DNA from: Limnephilus marmoratus | Lineage: Eukaryota; Arthropoda; Insecta; Trichoptera; Limnephilidae | DNA length: 64,000 nt | Direction of reading: 5' to 3' | Assembly (NCBI GenBank): GCA_917880885.1 | Contig: OU862928.1 | Coordinates: 39,978,962-40,042,961 of the forward strand | In this document: piece by piece, positions 55,943-64,000 of the stretch | How positions within the stretch are numbered: the stretch's first letter is position 1 | Layout of the letters: each line of letters starts with the position of its first letter | The notes under the pieces: model-generated | The model's database searches: none | Told to the model about the DNA's origin: nothing | What the model saw: the letters and a program-made list of their open reading frames with translations, nothing else | Position numbers and translations under genes: made by a program

Positions 55943-56560
55943 TTATAAAAATAAATAAAACACTTTGTATTTTAACCACGAATTTATTATATTACATATC
56001 GACCGGTTTCGCTTACATCAAGCTTCTTCAGGATATAAGTAATAATAACTAAATTTTAAGTGAGAGCTATGGCTTATATATAAGATGAGTGACAGAGGGA
56101 GAAAGAAAATGACCAAGAACATAATTAGAAAGAGACAAAGTATTTGACAAAGGTAAAGTGGATAATCAATTAGTGGGAGGGAGACAACAATACAATAATC
56201 AATTAGTGGGAGGGAGACAACAGTATAGATCTAATCACAAATAAAAACCAACAGTTAACGGTAATAAATGAGATATTAAACAATTTTTTATGTATTTACA
56301 TTATAAGATAAAGGACGATATTTAGATATATGATAATATTAATAATGAAGGACATCAGACTAACACTAAAACACATACATAATATCATGGGTTAGGATGG
56401 ATAGCTGGAAATAAGTTAAAAATAGGGCTATAAGGTGAATTTTTTTGATTTGATAAATTGATTTGGTTATTGTATTTAATGATTTCCTAATCTCTATAGC
56501 TTCTAAATTGTCTAGTTTTATACCTATATTATTTTTATGTAATATGCGAGTTCCTGAAAT
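55941..56560 (-). repeat. Penelope-like element, inverted 5' arm
   Basis: The inverted counterpart of 58311-58957 with only small differences (for example one shorter A/T run). It includes the end of the endonuclease ORF, the full 3' UTR with a doubled 'caattagtgggagggagaca' unit, and the hammerhead motif. Confidence 0.9.
55995..56037 (-). ncRNA. Hammerhead ribozyme-like motif in the 5' arm
   Basis: The antisense copy of the motif at 58861-58903, identical in the core: stem I ATATC/GATAT, CTGAAGA, stem II GCTT/AAGC, GAAA, ACCGGT stem III, cleavage site C. Confidence 0.7.
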
Positions 56561-56579
56561 TTCTAAATTATACCAAAAA

Positions 56580-57015
56580 TCTAAATTATACCAAAACCAG
56601 TATCAAAGATGCAGTTGAAAATGTTGCTGTCGACATAGAGACCGCCCTACATAGCTGCCCAAATCCTTTCTTCTATAAAAGTGCTGAATTGTTAAAAAAT
56701 CTAATACCAAAATGTAAACCCTTATTTAACCCAGAAACGCGCTATATTATGTTAAACATCCGTAAAAAATTAGAGACTGACCAATTAATTTTAACCAAAG
56801 CCGATAAAGGCAATACTGTCATTATAATGCATAAATCTGATTATCATTCAAAAATGGATGATTTCGTTAATAATGATAATATTAAGATCTTATCACAAGA
56901 CCCAACAAATAAATATCTCGATAATGTAAAAAATGCCTTAAATTCATGTAAAACCCCAATTTTTATAGATGACTCATATAATAAAGTAAAATTTTTGACA
57001 AAAACTCTAAAATCC
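56580..57015 (+). pseudogene. Penelope-like RT, N-terminal part
   Basis: The open frame upstream of 57036 reads SIKDAVENVAVDIETALHSC, then LFNPETRYIMLNIRKKLET, and ILTKADKGNTVIIMHKSDY. The KADKG...V motif is the standard RT1 region of Penelope-like elements. One base is missing near 57015 (frame change from PSY to KLYGFLKLHK). The true start is unclear because the gene is joined directly to the inverted arm. Confidence 0.85.
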
Positions 57016-58508
57016 CCAAGTTATATGGATTCCTAAAACTCCATAAAGTTGGTACCCCCATTAGACCAGTTGTTGCATGTTGTGAGTCACCAAATTTTAA
57101 ATTAGCTTCTTTTGTCACTAATGTCTTTAATAATTCAAAAGTGTTTTCCCCCAAACACACTATTAGAAACTCATTAGACCTAATCAATGAGTTGAAAGAC
57201 CTGGTAATTCCGACTAACAGTAAACTAATATCATTTGATGTTATCAACTTGTTCCCGAGTATCCCAGTAAATGAAAGCAAATCTCTTATTAGTAATTTAC
57301 TAAATAATTCTAAATTGCCAAAAGATTTTTCTAACGATCTTTCTCGTCTGTTTAATGTCTGCTTAAACCAAAATTATTTTAAATTCAATAACACCATCTA
57401 TGAACAAAATATGGGCTTGCCGATAGGGTCTCCAATGTCCCCGTTGGTAGCTGATATATTTATGGATAACCTAGAAAATAGCATTTTTTCTTGCAAATCC
57501 CCTCTCCTAAAAAACTTGTTGGTATGGAAACGATATGTGGACGATGTGTTTTGCATTTGGTCCGGTACAGATTGTCAATTAAAGACCTTCCTCCAGCTTT
57601 TAAATTCTTTTCACACACAAATACAATTCACCTTAGAAATAGGAATTAATGCTTCTCTTAATTTTTTAGACCTTACAATCTCTTTGTTAAATAATAGACT
57701 TGCTTTCAACATATACCGCAAACCAACATACACAGACATAACCATACACAACACATCAAATCATCCGATCTCCCACAAACACTCAGCCTTTCATTCAATG
57801 ATACACAGACTAGTCTCTGTGCCTCTGTCTAGCATTAATTTTTCAAAAGAATTATCTATTATTAAGCAAATAGCGACAAATCATGGCTATGACCCGGACC
57901 TAATCAATAAAATACTTAATAAGAAACAAAAACAATTAGCTACAAATAAATTTCTTTATAAAAGCACCCCGACAAACAATCAAGACATTCCAAAATATCA
58001 TTGGCGTAGAATTTTATTTATAAATAATTTTTCCAATCTAAGCGTTAGGAACCTTCCTGTAGATATCAAACCGGCCTTCTATACAAACAATAACCTTGCC
58101 AAATTTTTAATTAATACTAAAGACAAAGAAGATCATTTAAGTTTCTCCGGTATTTATAAACTTAGCTGTAGTGATTGCCCTGCTTACTATATAGGAAAAA
58201 CCGCACGTAATGTCAACACTAGAGTAAAAGAACATTTAAGATGTTTAAATGGAAAGGGGTTCTCTGAGCTTGCAAATCACCTAAACTCAACAGATCATAC
58301 TTTTAATAAAATTTCAGGAACTCGCATATTACATAAAAATAATATAGGTATAAAACTAGACAATTTAGAAGCTTTAGAGATTAGGAAATCATTAAATACA
58401 AATATGTCAGAATTCTTACTCAATAACCAAATCAATTTATCAAATCAAAAAAATTCACCTTTTAACCCTATTTTTAACTTATTTCCAGCTATCCATCCTA
58501 ACCCATGA
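57016..58508 (+). CDS. Penelope-like RT catalytic region and GIY-YIG endonuclease
   Basis: From 57018 the frame is open to 58508. It gives LYGFLKLHK and PIRPVVACC, then SFDVINLFPSIPV (motif A Asp), NMGLPIGSPMSPLVADIF (motif B), RYVDDVFCIW (motif C, catalytic YVDD), SLNFLDLTI and FNIYRKPTYTD (thumb side). The C-terminus holds the GIY-YIG nuclease: GIYKLSCSDC, AYYIGKTARN, VNTRVKEHL, with the conserved R and E. All key residues are present, so apart from the single N-terminal frameshift this is a near-intact, probably young copy. It should prime at nicks made by its endonuclease. Confidence 0.9.
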
Positions 58509-58957
58509 TATTATGTATGTGTTTTAGTATTAGTCTGATGTCCTTCATTATTAATATTATCATATATCTAAATATCGTCCTTTATCTTATAATGTAAAAT
58601 ACATCAAAATTTGTTTAATATCTCATTTATTACCGTTAACTGTTGGTTTTTATTTGTGATTAGATCTATACTGTTGTCTCCCTCCCACTAATTGATTATT
58701 GTATTGTTGTCTCCCTCCCACTAATTGATTATCCACTTTACCTTTGTCAAATACTTTGTCTCTTTCTAATTATGTTCTTGGTCATTTTCTTTCTCCCTCT
58801 GTCACTCATCTTATATATAAGCCATAGCTCTCACTTAACATTTAGTTATTATTAAGTACTTATATCCTGAAGAAGCTTGATGTAAGCGAAACCGGTCGAT
58901 ATGTAATATAATAAATTCGTGGTTAAAATACAAAGTGTTTTATTTATTTTTATAATA
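58311..58957 (+). repeat. Penelope-like element, forward 3' arm
   Basis: Covers the end of the endonuclease ORF and the 3' UTR, mirrored at 55941-56560. Contains two copies of 'tgtctccctcccactaattg' (58675-58730) and the hammerhead motif. Confidence 0.9.
58861..58903 (+). ncRNA. Hammerhead ribozyme motif, type I, in the Penelope-like 3' arm
   Basis: Order: stem I 5' side ATATC (58862-58866), core CTGAAGA (position 7 is free, so A is allowed), stem II GCTT-GATGT-AAGC, core GAAA, palindromic stem III ACCGGT with no loop, cleavage nucleotide C (58897), stem I 3' side GATAT. Self-complementary ACCGGT implies action as a dimer, as described for hammerheads of Penelope-like elements. Likely role is RNA processing of the element; activity is not shown here. 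Confidence 0.8.
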
Positions 58958-59002
58958 TAATGTCTAACCACAAAGTAATTGCTTCTTATGAAAAAAAAAA
59001 AT

Positions 59003-59597
59003 AATAATTACCTATCAGAAGTCTCAGAGTCTGATATCACAGAAGATGGATATTACATCCCACATCATGCTGTCACTCATCCAGACAAACCAATGCCTCG
59101 TATTGTGCTCGATGCTAGTGCTAAAACACACACAGGGCTGTCACTGAATGACATTATTCATACTGGTCCCAATTTGCAAGCCGATTTGTTTCTGCTTTTG
59201 CTTGACTTTCATCTTTTTCCCATCGCTATGACTGCGGATATAAAGCAAATGTATTTACAGATTGAAGTTCCTAGCAAGCATCGCAGATACCTGAGGATCT
59301 TATTTCGATTCTCAAATAATGGTCTCATACGAACTTTTCATTTCAATCGAGTTCCTTTCGGCTTGACGGCAAGTCCATACTTAGCAATGCGGACGGTTCG
59401 CCAGTTGGCCCAGGATATGAGACCACATTACCCGGACGCTGCCAAAGTGGCAGAGTCCAAGCTATATATGGACGACCTGGTCTATTCTATTGCAGATGAG
59501 CCCAGCGCCATACGTCTTTCTCGAGAATTAATCTCATTGTTTAAGTCCGGTGCCTTTGATTTAGTAAAATGGACTAGTAATTCTCAAGTTGTAGGTA
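59003..59597 (+). pseudogene. BEL reverse transcriptase
   Basis: Resumes with YLSEVSESDITEDGYYIPHH, then MPRIVLDASAKTHTGLSLND, TADIKQMYLQIEV (motif A), NRVPFGLTASPYLA (motif B) and KLYMDDLVYSI (motif C, YMDD). The open frame stops at 59600. A one-base shift at about 59597 leads to the RNase H part. RT core residues are intact. Confidence 0.9.
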
Positions 59598-60797
59598 CTT
59601 GAGAACCTCCCGGATTCTCACCGCAGCCCAGTGGACTTCACTGTTGGTTCTAACAATACCTCTAAGGTGTTGGGCCTTTCGTGGGAACCAGCTGATGACA
59701 GCTTCTTCTTGACGACATCTTATGTTCAGGAGAAGTGCACAAAGCGGAGCATACTCTCCATAGTCACCCGCTTATTTGATGTCCTCGGCTTGGTCGCCCC
59801 TGTCATTCTGTACGCTAAATTACTTATCAAAGAGCTATGGCTGTGCAACATTGGTTGGGATGATACACCCCCTGATAGCGTTATTCGTCGGTTTTCGGCG
59901 CTTACACAGGAATTTCCTCTAATTTCAATGATGAAAATCCCTCGCCATGTTGGTGTCCTGAAAGACAGTACGGTGCTCGTTGTTGCTTTCTGCGATGCAA
60001 GCATGAATGGTTACGGCTGTGTGATTTATTTGCACACCACTGATCTGTTTGGGAAAATTACAGTGAGATTGTTGTGCGCAAAATCAAAGGTTTCTCCCAC
60101 CAAAGTGACGACCCTCGCTCGTTTGGAGCTCTGTGCCGCAGTATTGATGTCCAAATTAATACGGACGGTTCAAGATAATTATTCTGAGCGTCTTCCTATT
60201 GCAGGAACATATGCGTTTTCCGATTCTACCGTTGCGCTCTCTTGGATACATTCTTCACCGCATCGCTGGTCGGTGTTTGTTAGTAATCGCGTAGCTCAGT
60301 GCCAAGAAAATTTGTCTCCAGAGAACTTTTACCATGTTGCTGGTAGTGAAAACCCGAGCGACTGCCTTTCTCGTGGCATGCTTCCTTCCCAACTCGTTTC
60401 ACATGATTTATGGTGGAACGGCCCATCATGGATTCGCAGCCCACCTTTAGAATGGCCATTAAAACCGTTTCACCCTACCAATACTGGTGAAATGCCTGAA
60501 CACAAGGCTAATGTGCTCATTGCAACATTTCAGGGTGAAAAATCGGTCCTGAGTGAACTGGCTCAGCGTATATCCACTTGGAATAAACTACTAAGGATTG
60601 TTGTTTATGTCCTCCGATTCATAAAAAAGATATCACTTTCCTCTGGAACGGTCAATAATCTTATGACTGCTCAAAAGGCTGTGATTCGTGCTGTGCAGAG
60701 TATTCATTTTGCAGGAGATATTGCTGCACTCCAGAAAGGCAAATTTCATTCCAAAAGACTTCAGAGTTTATCTCTATTTCTTGATGGAGATAATCTG
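59598..60797 (+). pseudogene. BEL RT connection and RNase H
   Basis: Reads LENLPDSHRSPVDFTVG, then KVLGLSWEPADDSFFL, SIVTRLFDVLGLVAPV (the BEL/Pao 'fDPLGl..P' segment), VVAFCDASMNGYGCVIYLH (RNase H first Asp), LARLELCAAVLMSKL (Glu), FSDSTVALSWI (Asp). It then reads the NPSDCLSRG segment typical of this family, and is shifted by one base at about 60797 in a G-rich run. Confidence 0.88.
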
Positions 60798-61458
60798 TTA
60801 CCTACGTATTGGGGGGCGGCTTTCTAAATCGGATTTACCTTTTGAGGTTAAACATCCGGTTTTACTTCCCAAACATGACAGTGTTGTCGATCTGATCATC
60901 GCTCACTTTCATGTCGTGAACTGTCATACAGGCCCAGGACTTCTTATGTCTATCTTACGTCAACGCTATTGGATATTAGATGCTAGGACTGTTATTAGGG
61001 CGATGGTGCGGAAATGCAATTGTTGCTTCCGCTTAAATCCATCGCATCCTACACCGAAGATGGCAGATTTACCGTCATATCGTGTTGCAGAAGCAAAGGC
61101 CTTCGTACATACCGGTGTAGATTACGCAGGTCCCCTCCGTATTACGCTGACTCGTCGGAGAGGACAACATTCTCAAAAGGCATATATTTGTCTATTCGTA
61201 TGCCTTGTGACCAAGGCTATTCATATTGAGTTGGTCTCTGACTTAACTTCAAATGCTTTCCTGGCTGCTTTCAGCCGTTTTATTTCTCGGCGTGGCCCGG
61301 TAACATGTTTGTATTCAGATAATGGTACTAATTTTGTGGGTGCGAAGGCACAATTAGATGACCTCTACAAGTTTTTGGTTAAATCTGAATATGAGCCCTC
61401 ATTAAAGCGCGAACTCGCTAAGCGTCGTATAGAGTGGAAAATGATCCATGCGCGCCTC
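60798..61458 (+). pseudogene. BEL integrase, cut by the copia insertion
   Basis: Reads RIGGRLSKSDLPFEVKHPVL, a zinc-binding H-H-C-C (AHFHVVNCH ... KCNCC), AFVHTGVDYAGPLRI (catalytic Asp 1) and YSDNGTNFVGA (Asp 2), and ends at RIEWKMIHAR. The glutamate region is missing because the copia LTR starts at 61459. The continuing ORF to 61521 is LTR sequence. Confidence 0.88.
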
Positions 61459-61670
61459 TGTTGGAAGTTGTGTTCTGATTACATTTGTACTGTATGGTGC
61501 TGCCGCCAGTATGTAGTTTGAGGAATTAGATTCCTAGCAACCGTTGTTTGTTTGTGTTACTAGTTAAAAGAATCCCGTTGGATAAACATTGTATTGTAGT
61601 TGAATAAATATATTACTGATTAAATATGTTACACGTGTTTTCCTTCAAATCCAACCTGGAGATTCCAACA
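61459..61670 (+). repeat. copia 5' LTR, 212 bp
   Basis: Starts TGTTGGAA and ends TTCCAACA, a perfect 8-bp inverted terminal repeat with TG..CA. It contains an AATAAA-type signal near 61600. A primer-binding site follows directly. The 5-bp flank before it is GCCTC; the matching 3' flank is not in view. Confidence 0.9.
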
Positions 61671-61690
61671 TGGTAGCAGTTCTATGGTTT
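61671..61690 (+). promoter_or_regulatory. copia primer-binding site
   Basis: TGGTAGCAG immediately follows the LTR's CA. This is the half-tRNA style primer site (initiator tRNA-Met anticodon region) used by many insect copia elements. Confidence 0.7.
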
Positions 61691-61775
61691 GATACGGAAA
61701 AAATAGAAAGAAAAAGGATAAAGTTGTGAAATTGTGGAACACGTGAATGCGGTGAACCGTTGTAACGAAAAAAAA

Positions 61776-63164
61776 ATGGCGTTCGTGAAACAAGATGATG
61801 TGCTTATTCCAATTTTTGATGGACAAGATTATTCAAATTGGAAAACCCGAATTTTGAAGTTCCTACAGTATAAAAAGTGCTATGTTGTGGCCACAAGAGA
61901 GAAACAAATATCTGAAAATGAAACCGAGTGGAATGATAAAGACATACAAGTAACAAATTACATTTACAGTGCCATTTCGAACAAGCAGTTAGAGTATGTG
62001 AAGCACCTACCGTCCACATTTGAAATAATAAAAAAATTTGACAGAGAGTACTTAAAAGAATCGACAGCCCTACAAATTGTGAAAAGAAACGAACTAGAAA
62101 AAATAAAACTTGTAAATTATTCAGACACCAAGAAATTTTTTGATGACTTCGAAAAATCGGTTAATGAAGTGAAAGCCGCAGGGGTGAAAATTCAGGACGA
62201 AGAAGTATTAAATTATTTGATCAAGTCTCTCCCAGAATCATATAGTTACATTGGGGACTTGATTGATGTTTTACCGACAGAGGATAGAACAGTGGAATTT
62301 CTAAAAAGCAAAATCAAGTTATTAAAATGGGAAAAAAATCAAAGTCAAGTGAAAGACAAGAACAAAGATGGTGATGAGTCTATGAAAGCGAGTGCTTTTA
62401 GTACAGAGACGAAAAAGTGTTACAACTGCCGCAAAGCTGGTCACATATTACGGGAATGCAGAAGCAGAGGACAGTCAAATCAAACCTATCGAGAAGGTCG
62501 GTCAAACAGAGGAGGATACAGTTACCCAGGCAGTAAGAATTATCGAGGGAGCAACAGCTACATAGGCAACAGTCATTACAGAGACAGAGGCGACTTCAGA
62601 GGCAACAGAGGTTTATACCATGGGAGTGTCAACACAGCGTCGAGTAGTGAGCAAAATCAATTTGGGAACTCTGGTAATGTTTTTGTGATTCAAGTGAATA
62701 AAACTGAAATTAAGAATGAGAGGAACAGAAATGAAAATGAAATAATCTGGATCCTGGATAGTGGATGTACTGATCATATTATTAATGACGATGAATTATT
62801 CGATGAATGTAGAATTTTAAAAAATCCCGTTGATGTAAAATTAGGAGATGGTAGAGTAATGAAAGCGACGAAAATTGGTACAGTAAAAGCATTGTTTGTG
62901 GTCAATGGTAGAGAGAGTATGGTAACTATGTTGAATGTTTTTTATGTGCGTGACATGAGATCAAATCTAATGAGCTATGCAAAAGTCACGATGAACAATT
63001 CAATTATTTCGTACGATGATGTTTCCGAAGTGTATAATCAAAATAATGAGTTGATAGCAATTGCGGTAAAAGAGAATAATTTGTATTTCATGACAAGCTT
63101 TATCAAGAGAGACGGAAAATTGAGTAAAGTTGTAATAATTCTCTTTTTACCCCTTTTTACTTGA
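61776..63164 (+). CDS. copia gag-protease, truncated
   Basis: I use ATG 61776 (MAFVKQDDVLIPIFDGQDYS), preceded by an A-rich context and followed by the usual 'F.G.NY..W' start. The UBN2-type gag core spans about residues 15-200 (SIGNATURE-like YIYSAISNKQLEYVK, ESYSYIGDLID). A CCHC knuckle is CYNCRKAGHILREC, then a Gly/Arg/Tyr-rich linker, then the protease IWILDSGCTDHI (DSG active site) and LGDGRVMKATKIG. Homology stops near 63127 (SFIKRDGKLSKV); the last ~12 residues are foreign and integrase, RT and RNase H are missing. The copy is 3'-truncated or interrupted here. Confidence 0.88.
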   Translation: MAFVKQDDVLIPIFDGQDYSNWKTRILKFLQYKKCYVVATREKQISENETEWNDKDIQVTNYIYSAISNKQLEYVKHLPSTFEIIKKFDREYLKESTALQIVKRNELEKIKLVNYSDTKKFFDDFEKSVNEVKAAGVKIQDEEVLNYLIKSLPESYSYIGDLIDVLPTEDRTVEFLKSKIKLLKWEKNQSQVKDKNKDGDESMKASAFSTETKKCYNCRKAGHILRECRSRGQSNQTYREGRSNRGGYSYPGSKNYRGSNSYIGNSHYRDRGDFRGNRGLYHGSVNTASSSEQNQFGNSGNVFVIQVNKTEIKNERNRNENEIIWILDSGCTDHIINDDELFDECRILKNPVDVKLGDGRVMKATKIGTVKALFVVNGRESMVTMLNVFYVRDMRSNLMSYAKVTMNNSIISYDDVSEVYNQNNELIAIAVKENNLYFMTSFIKRDGKLSKVVIILFLPLFT

Positions 63165-64000
63165 TATTAAATATTTTTGGAATTCTTTCATCCCTTCAAG
63201 TTTTCTTGAACTTTTCTTTTGGCTCTGATCGATATTTAAATTTTTAAGGCTTTGCATGTGTGTAGTAGGGATGGAAAATTCCTTCCCTACGTCACACAAG
63301 CCTTCATGAAAATTGGACCCTTATTTTCTTTGATAACTACAGAAAGCTACTTAAAGCTCCCTTGCACTATATACCTTTAGAGATATATGTACTTAACTAA
63401 TTAATACGTTATTTACGACCTTGAACGTAAATATTTTCGTATTTATGTTGTAATTAAACTCCATCAAACGTTGTGTAATTTTTTTGATTTATGATATGGG
63501 ACTTTAATTACTTTCATTTTTGTGGTAACTTCTTGATTCTAGACAGAGCGTTGAGTTTCAAACTGTATTGGTCTCTCTCTTGCAAATCTAACTTTAAATA
63601 CTTTCTCTAAATGAGCTAACTTTCCTCCGTCGCTAATTATGTTTTCCTACATCCTAACGAACTCGTAAATAACCTGTACTAATCGAATTACGCATGTTTA
63701 ATTGAACAAATAATTAAGTATGACTCAAATGGTTAATTGTTAGTAAATTTGATTATGATTGTTTTGTATCTGCTTGTCATCTCTCCAATCCGATTCAGCT
63801 GCTATAAGGTACATATAAAGATGGGTTTAGTAGGTTAATGTAATTAATAGATTGCATATTAGACGAACTCAGAATACCCTTTGTCTGCCGAAAATTTGGC
63901 TCCTATCCTCCTACAAGTAAACCAGGTGATCAGATTCTTACTAGAAATTCGCACAATCTTCTGGCGCGGATCGGTTAATTGATACCTAAGTTATCGCGTC
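63165..64000. other. No gene seen; flank of the truncated copia
   Basis: AT-rich sequence without recognisable copia, BEL or other coding similarity. Either an unrecognised insertion lies here with copia and BEL resuming beyond the window, or a deletion removed their 3' ends. Confidence 0.4.

Larger units (their letters stand above)
55943..59002 (+). mobile_element. Penelope-like element with an inverted copy of its own 3' end
   Basis: Structure: an inverted arm (55941-56560), an RT plus GIY-YIG gene (about 56580-58508), and a forward 3' end (58311-58957), followed by ~45 bp and a poly(A) run (58991-59001). The same 8-bp AATAATTA occurs at both junctions (55935-55942, 59003-59010). The BEL protein sequence is continuous across it (ENNY / LSEV). 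A 18-bp direct repeat 'tctaaattataccaaaa' lies at the joint of arm and gene near 56563-56600. The arm geometry fits Penelope-like insertions. Confidence 0.9.
52246..61458 (+). mobile_element. BEL/Pao LTR retrotransposon, split by three other elements
   Basis: The order of domains is gag (DUF1759-like), zinc knuckles, DUF1758-type aspartic protease, RT, RNase H, zinc-binding plus integrase core: the BEL/Pao order. It is interrupted by a hAT at 52655-54113, a Penelope-like element at 55943-59002 and a copia element from 61459. Four or more frameshifts break what remains. The 3' LTR is beyond the copia insertion or outside the window. Confidence 0.9.

Overview
The window looks like AT-rich insect chromosomal DNA. 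Lepidoptera is my best guess, held loosely, from the repeat families, the frequent GGTACC-type words and the tRNA-derived SINEs. There are no bacterial-style operons. Host genes have short exons with GT..AG introns and are scattered among nested transposable elements.

The host genes are few. (1) A family of C2H2 zinc-finger genes shares one architecture: two small phase-1 exons encoding an acidic module with paired SUMO-type motifs (IKTE and VKKE), then one exon encoding a tandem finger array. Gene A is on + at 2.27-4.56 kb. Genes B (- strand, 35.13-32.85 kb) and C (- strand, 45.12-41.68 kb) are segmental duplicates of each other. All three reading frames stop early, with decayed fingers continuing beyond the stop. 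Older finger relics lie at 8.6-10.4 (+), 10.4-12.56 (-), 12.56-13.36 (-), 25.0-27.5 (-) and 36.4-37.1 kb (-). (2) A two-exon THAP-domain gene at 47.32-48.85 kb has a frame break inside the THAP domain. (3) The last two exons of a METTL9/DREV-type methyltransferase gene lie on the - strand at 51.27-50.16 kb.

Mobile DNA, left to right: hAT and piggyBac-like scraps (6-7 kb); inverted arrays of a 15-bp repeat at 7.50-7.67 and 18.79-18.95 kb, possibly the arms of a fold-back element; a Harbinger transposase relic (13.4-14.2 kb); a TA-flanked TIR element (14.35-18.74 kb) with one intact 285-codon ORF and several nested insertions; a 5'-truncated LINE with a poly(A) tail (18.95-20.80 kb); a repeat called Y here (20.8-23, 31.7-32.0, 38.9-40.6 and 47.0-47.2 kb); a repeat called X here, which shares its 3' tail with a LINE; a tRNA-derived SINE called Z here; a hAT inside a hAT inside a SINE (24.59-28.43 kb), the inner one carrying zinc-finger-derived sequence; a ~118-bp tandem repeat (29.8-30.9 kb); a MITE; a fold-back element with ~330-bp arms (43.35-44.34 kb); and an internally deleted Harbinger (45.94-46.92 kb).

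The right end is a textbook nest. A BEL/Pao LTR retrotransposon (gag from 52.25 kb, integrase to 61.46 kb) is split by a 1459-bp hAT in gag (8-bp TSD), a Penelope-like element in the reverse transcriptase (8-bp repeat at both junctions) and a copia element in the integrase. The Penelope-like element has RT, a GIY-YIG endonuclease, a ~0.6-kb inverted copy of its own 3' end and hammerhead-ribozyme-like motifs in both arms. A second hammerhead-like motif sits in a 72-bp perfect-arm hairpin at 49.23-49.42 kb. No intact tRNA, rRNA or CRISPR locus was seen.
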